A stretch of DNA of 6,916 nt, taken from positions 1-6,916 of the forward strand of contig JAFAVL010000847.1 in assembly GCA_019242465.1 (NCBI GenBank), read 5' to 3'. This document shows positions 5,943-6,916 of the stretch, piece by piece (the first letter of the stretch is position 1; each line of letters opens with the position of its first letter). Origin of the DNA: Chroococcidiopsidaceae cyanobacterium CP_BM_RX_35 (GTDB lineage Bacteria; Cyanobacteriota; Cyanobacteriia; Cyanobacteriales; Chroococcidiopsidaceae). The position numbers were made by a program, and so were the translations under genes. Below the pieces are notes generated by a model. It did not search any database, was not told the origin of the DNA, and was given only the letters and a program-made list of their open reading frames with translations.

Positions 5943-6158
5943 GATGAGTCACTTTTCCCTTGACAATGTTGCCATCCTTACCAAATAACTACGACAGAAT
6001 CTCCCCATAGATGCGCTAACAACTGGAAAGTTGGCATCAAGCAGGAACTGGAAAAGAGAAAAACAAAGTCTTGGGACATTTCCATAGCTAACTCAGTTCT
6101 AGAAATCCAATGGTCTGGCGAGTGTTTTTCGAAACTCGTCTTGCGGCTTCAGCAATCA
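5943..6158 (+). other. region without intact gene; possible decayed reading frame at 5944-6087
   Basis: An ATG at 5944, directly after the Uma2 stop, opens MSHFSLDNVAILTK, a TAA (5986-5988), then in the same frame LRQNLPIDALTTGKLASSRN and further to a TAG at 6085-6087. The composition looks protein-like, and one base change would join the two pieces. I cannot name a family; a transposase N-terminus is one guess. A weak stem (CGAGT 6119-6123 with ACTCG 6134-6138) lies just past the stop of the facing FGE remnant. Confidence 0.25.
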
Positions 6159-6511
6159 CTAACAATCGCCGATTCCCACGTTTCTCTGACGCACGACCGA
6201 AGCCTCTAAATTCTTGACCAAACGGAAGCCGATAAGGGTAGTTCCTGTATCTGGCGCTTGTGACTCCCGTGCCGCTGGACGATAACGGCTACAATAGTTT
6301 TTAGCGCTTTGTAGTCTCGTGTTTATCAATACAAAAACTGCTAACTTTCACATCATCTGCTGAGCGCTCTTCGATATAATGTTGTGCGTCTGAACCAATC
6401 TTGAATATATCTCCAGGGACATATAGCATGTCCTCAGGACAAGATAGTTCTGCTGCCCAGGCTATAGGGGCAATCAGGATCGTCGATGCAATTAAACTAA
6501 TAAATAGGAGA

Positions 6512-6519
6512 GCGATCGC
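6512..6519. repeat. HIP1 octamer GCGATCGC
   Basis: A perfect HIP1 palindrome, the highly over-represented octamer of many cyanobacterial genomes. It lies in the membrane-anchor codons of the FGE remnant and is the only perfect copy I found in the window. Confidence 0.8.
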
Positions 6520-6588
6520 CACTACTTGAATCAGTAATAGCGTGAGAAAATGCGGAAAGCTGCCATAGCGAGGTCCCCAATGCCATCC

Positions 6589-6611
6589 GGCACGCTTCGC
6601 GAACGCGGCAG
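6589..6611. repeat. TTCGCGAA-centred cyanobacterial short repeat in the FGE N-terminus
   Basis: GGCACGCTTCGCGAACGCGG around the palindrome TTCGCGAA (6596-6603) resembles short repeats common in Nostocales-type genomes. It encodes part of the Ala-rich stretch AAAFAKRAG (residues 14-22) of the FGE remnant, and may be another small in-frame insertion. The boundaries are approximate. Confidence 0.35.
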
Positions 6612-6634
6612 CAGACTTTCCAAGACTCTGTTTT

Positions 6635-6916
6635 TTAAGCTCTTGTAACATTGTCGATATTTCCTACTGGGTTCAGCGGTTTTAATTCATATATCTGAAA
6701 GCGTTGCGATTGATGCTGTCGTAACCAGTGTTTTCTTACCCGGACAATTACTTGGTAAAATCGTTCTCCAGACCAATCTCTATTGGTACTAGTAGATTGA
6801 GAAAACAATTGTTGCTCCAGCTCAGCGATCTGGGTTGAAAGCTCTGCATCGTTTACTTCGATTAAAAGTTCATCTAGAGTAGCTGGACCTAATTCACGAG
6901 CAATTTGGTCTAACCA
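6635..6916 (-). CDS. C-terminal end (93 aa) of an unidentified protein, truncated by the window edge
   Basis: The minus strand is open from base 6916 to a TAA at 6635-6637. The visible part begins WLDQIARELGPATLDELL, continues with a helical, probably coiled-coil segment (about residues 27-41, AELSTQIAELEQQLF), and then RDWSGERFYQVIVRVRKHWL (about 49-68), a basic and aromatic stretch. It is soluble-looking and has no motif I can name with confidence. Its last 17 nt overlap the start of the FGE gene in another frame, which indicates a shared transcript. Codon texture is normal, so this is likely a real gene. The N-terminal part lies beyond the window. Confidence 0.75.
   Translation of the reverse strand, partial: WLDQIARELGPATLDELLIEVNDAELSTQIAELEQQLFSQSTSTNRDWSGERFYQVIVRVRKHWLRQHQSQRFQIYELKPLNPVGNIDNVTRA

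Larger units (their letters stand above)
6159..6651 (-). pseudogene. FGE-sulfatase (formylglycine-generating enzyme-like) gene with internal deletion
   Basis: From the ATG at 6651 the frame encodes a charged N-terminus, a hydrophobic anchor (about residues 36-62) with a possible signal-peptidase site AWA-AEL (64-68), and the start of an FGE-sulfatase domain: MLYVPGDIFKIGSD, then VSSFCIDKHETT, ending at the stop 6301-6303. In the next frame, from about 6305 down to 6159, comes the other end of the same domain: AKNYCSRYRPAARESQAPDT and then IGFRLVKNL. Family members normally have well over 150 residues between these two motifs; all are missing, with the junction near 6303-6312. Such enzymes modify or resemble modifiers of cysteine in exported proteins; this copy cannot form the fold. 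AGGAA sits 9 nt before the start, and the start overlaps the upstream gene's end by 17 nt, so the two were translationally coupled. Confidence 0.8.

Noticed and set aside
1..6916. CRISPR array, tRNA or rRNA
   Set aside because: I saw no regularly spaced direct repeats, no tRNA-like T-arm or anticodon pattern and no rRNA-like sequence on reading both strands.

Overview
The window looks like accessory DNA of a cyanobacterium, probably a filamentous one. Supporting signs are a perfect HIP1 octamer (GCGATCGC), a GC-rich palindromic repeat of the type scattered through Nostocales-like genomes, an IS200/IS605 tnpB of cyanobacterial style, a Uma2-family protein, a cyanobacterial-type HTH-NACHT protein and a formylglycine-generating-enzyme-like gene. 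These assignments come from recognising sequence motifs; no database search was run.

Layout, left to right. (1) 1-591, plus: the 3' part of a decayed tnpB, carrying a 48-bp in-frame palindromic insertion and a one-base frameshift. (2) 661-894, minus: a 77-residue protein with two hydrophobic segments. (3) 895-1302: no gene, but several inverted repeats, including a strong hairpin that may end transcription of the next gene. (4) 1303-1686, minus: an unrecognised 127-residue protein with a good promoter (TTGACA, 17 bp, TACTTT), divergent from the next gene. (5) 1923-4250, plus: a 775-residue HTH-NACHT STAND NTPase (bacterial NLR-like, candidate antiphage protein) with an NCH2-type C-terminus. 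(6) 4275-4985, plus: a two-cupin protein 24 bp downstream, probably cotranscribed. (7) 5202-5942, plus: a Uma2/DUF820 nuclease-fold protein with a charged coiled-coil tail. (8) 5943-6158: no intact gene, possibly a decayed coding remnant. (9) 6159-6651, minus: an FGE-sulfatase gene that kept its N- and C-terminal ends but lost its catalytic middle. (10) 6635-6916, minus: the C-terminal end of an unknown protein whose stop overlaps the FGE start, so the two were once coupled.

How the parts may work together. The NACHT protein is the centrepiece. It has an N-terminal DNA-binding-type module, a complete NTPase core and a C-terminal helical module, but no recognisable toxic effector domain. Any effector would have to be supplied in trans; the cupin gene is the closest candidate partner, and the 77-aa membrane protein and the divergent 127-aa protein are other neighbours. 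That is inference. The HTH-coding part of the gene is near 50% GC while sampled lines of the NACHT core are 22-28%, which suggests module shuffling. The two decayed genes at the flanks (tnpB, FGE) and the small repeats mark the region as a place of turnover.
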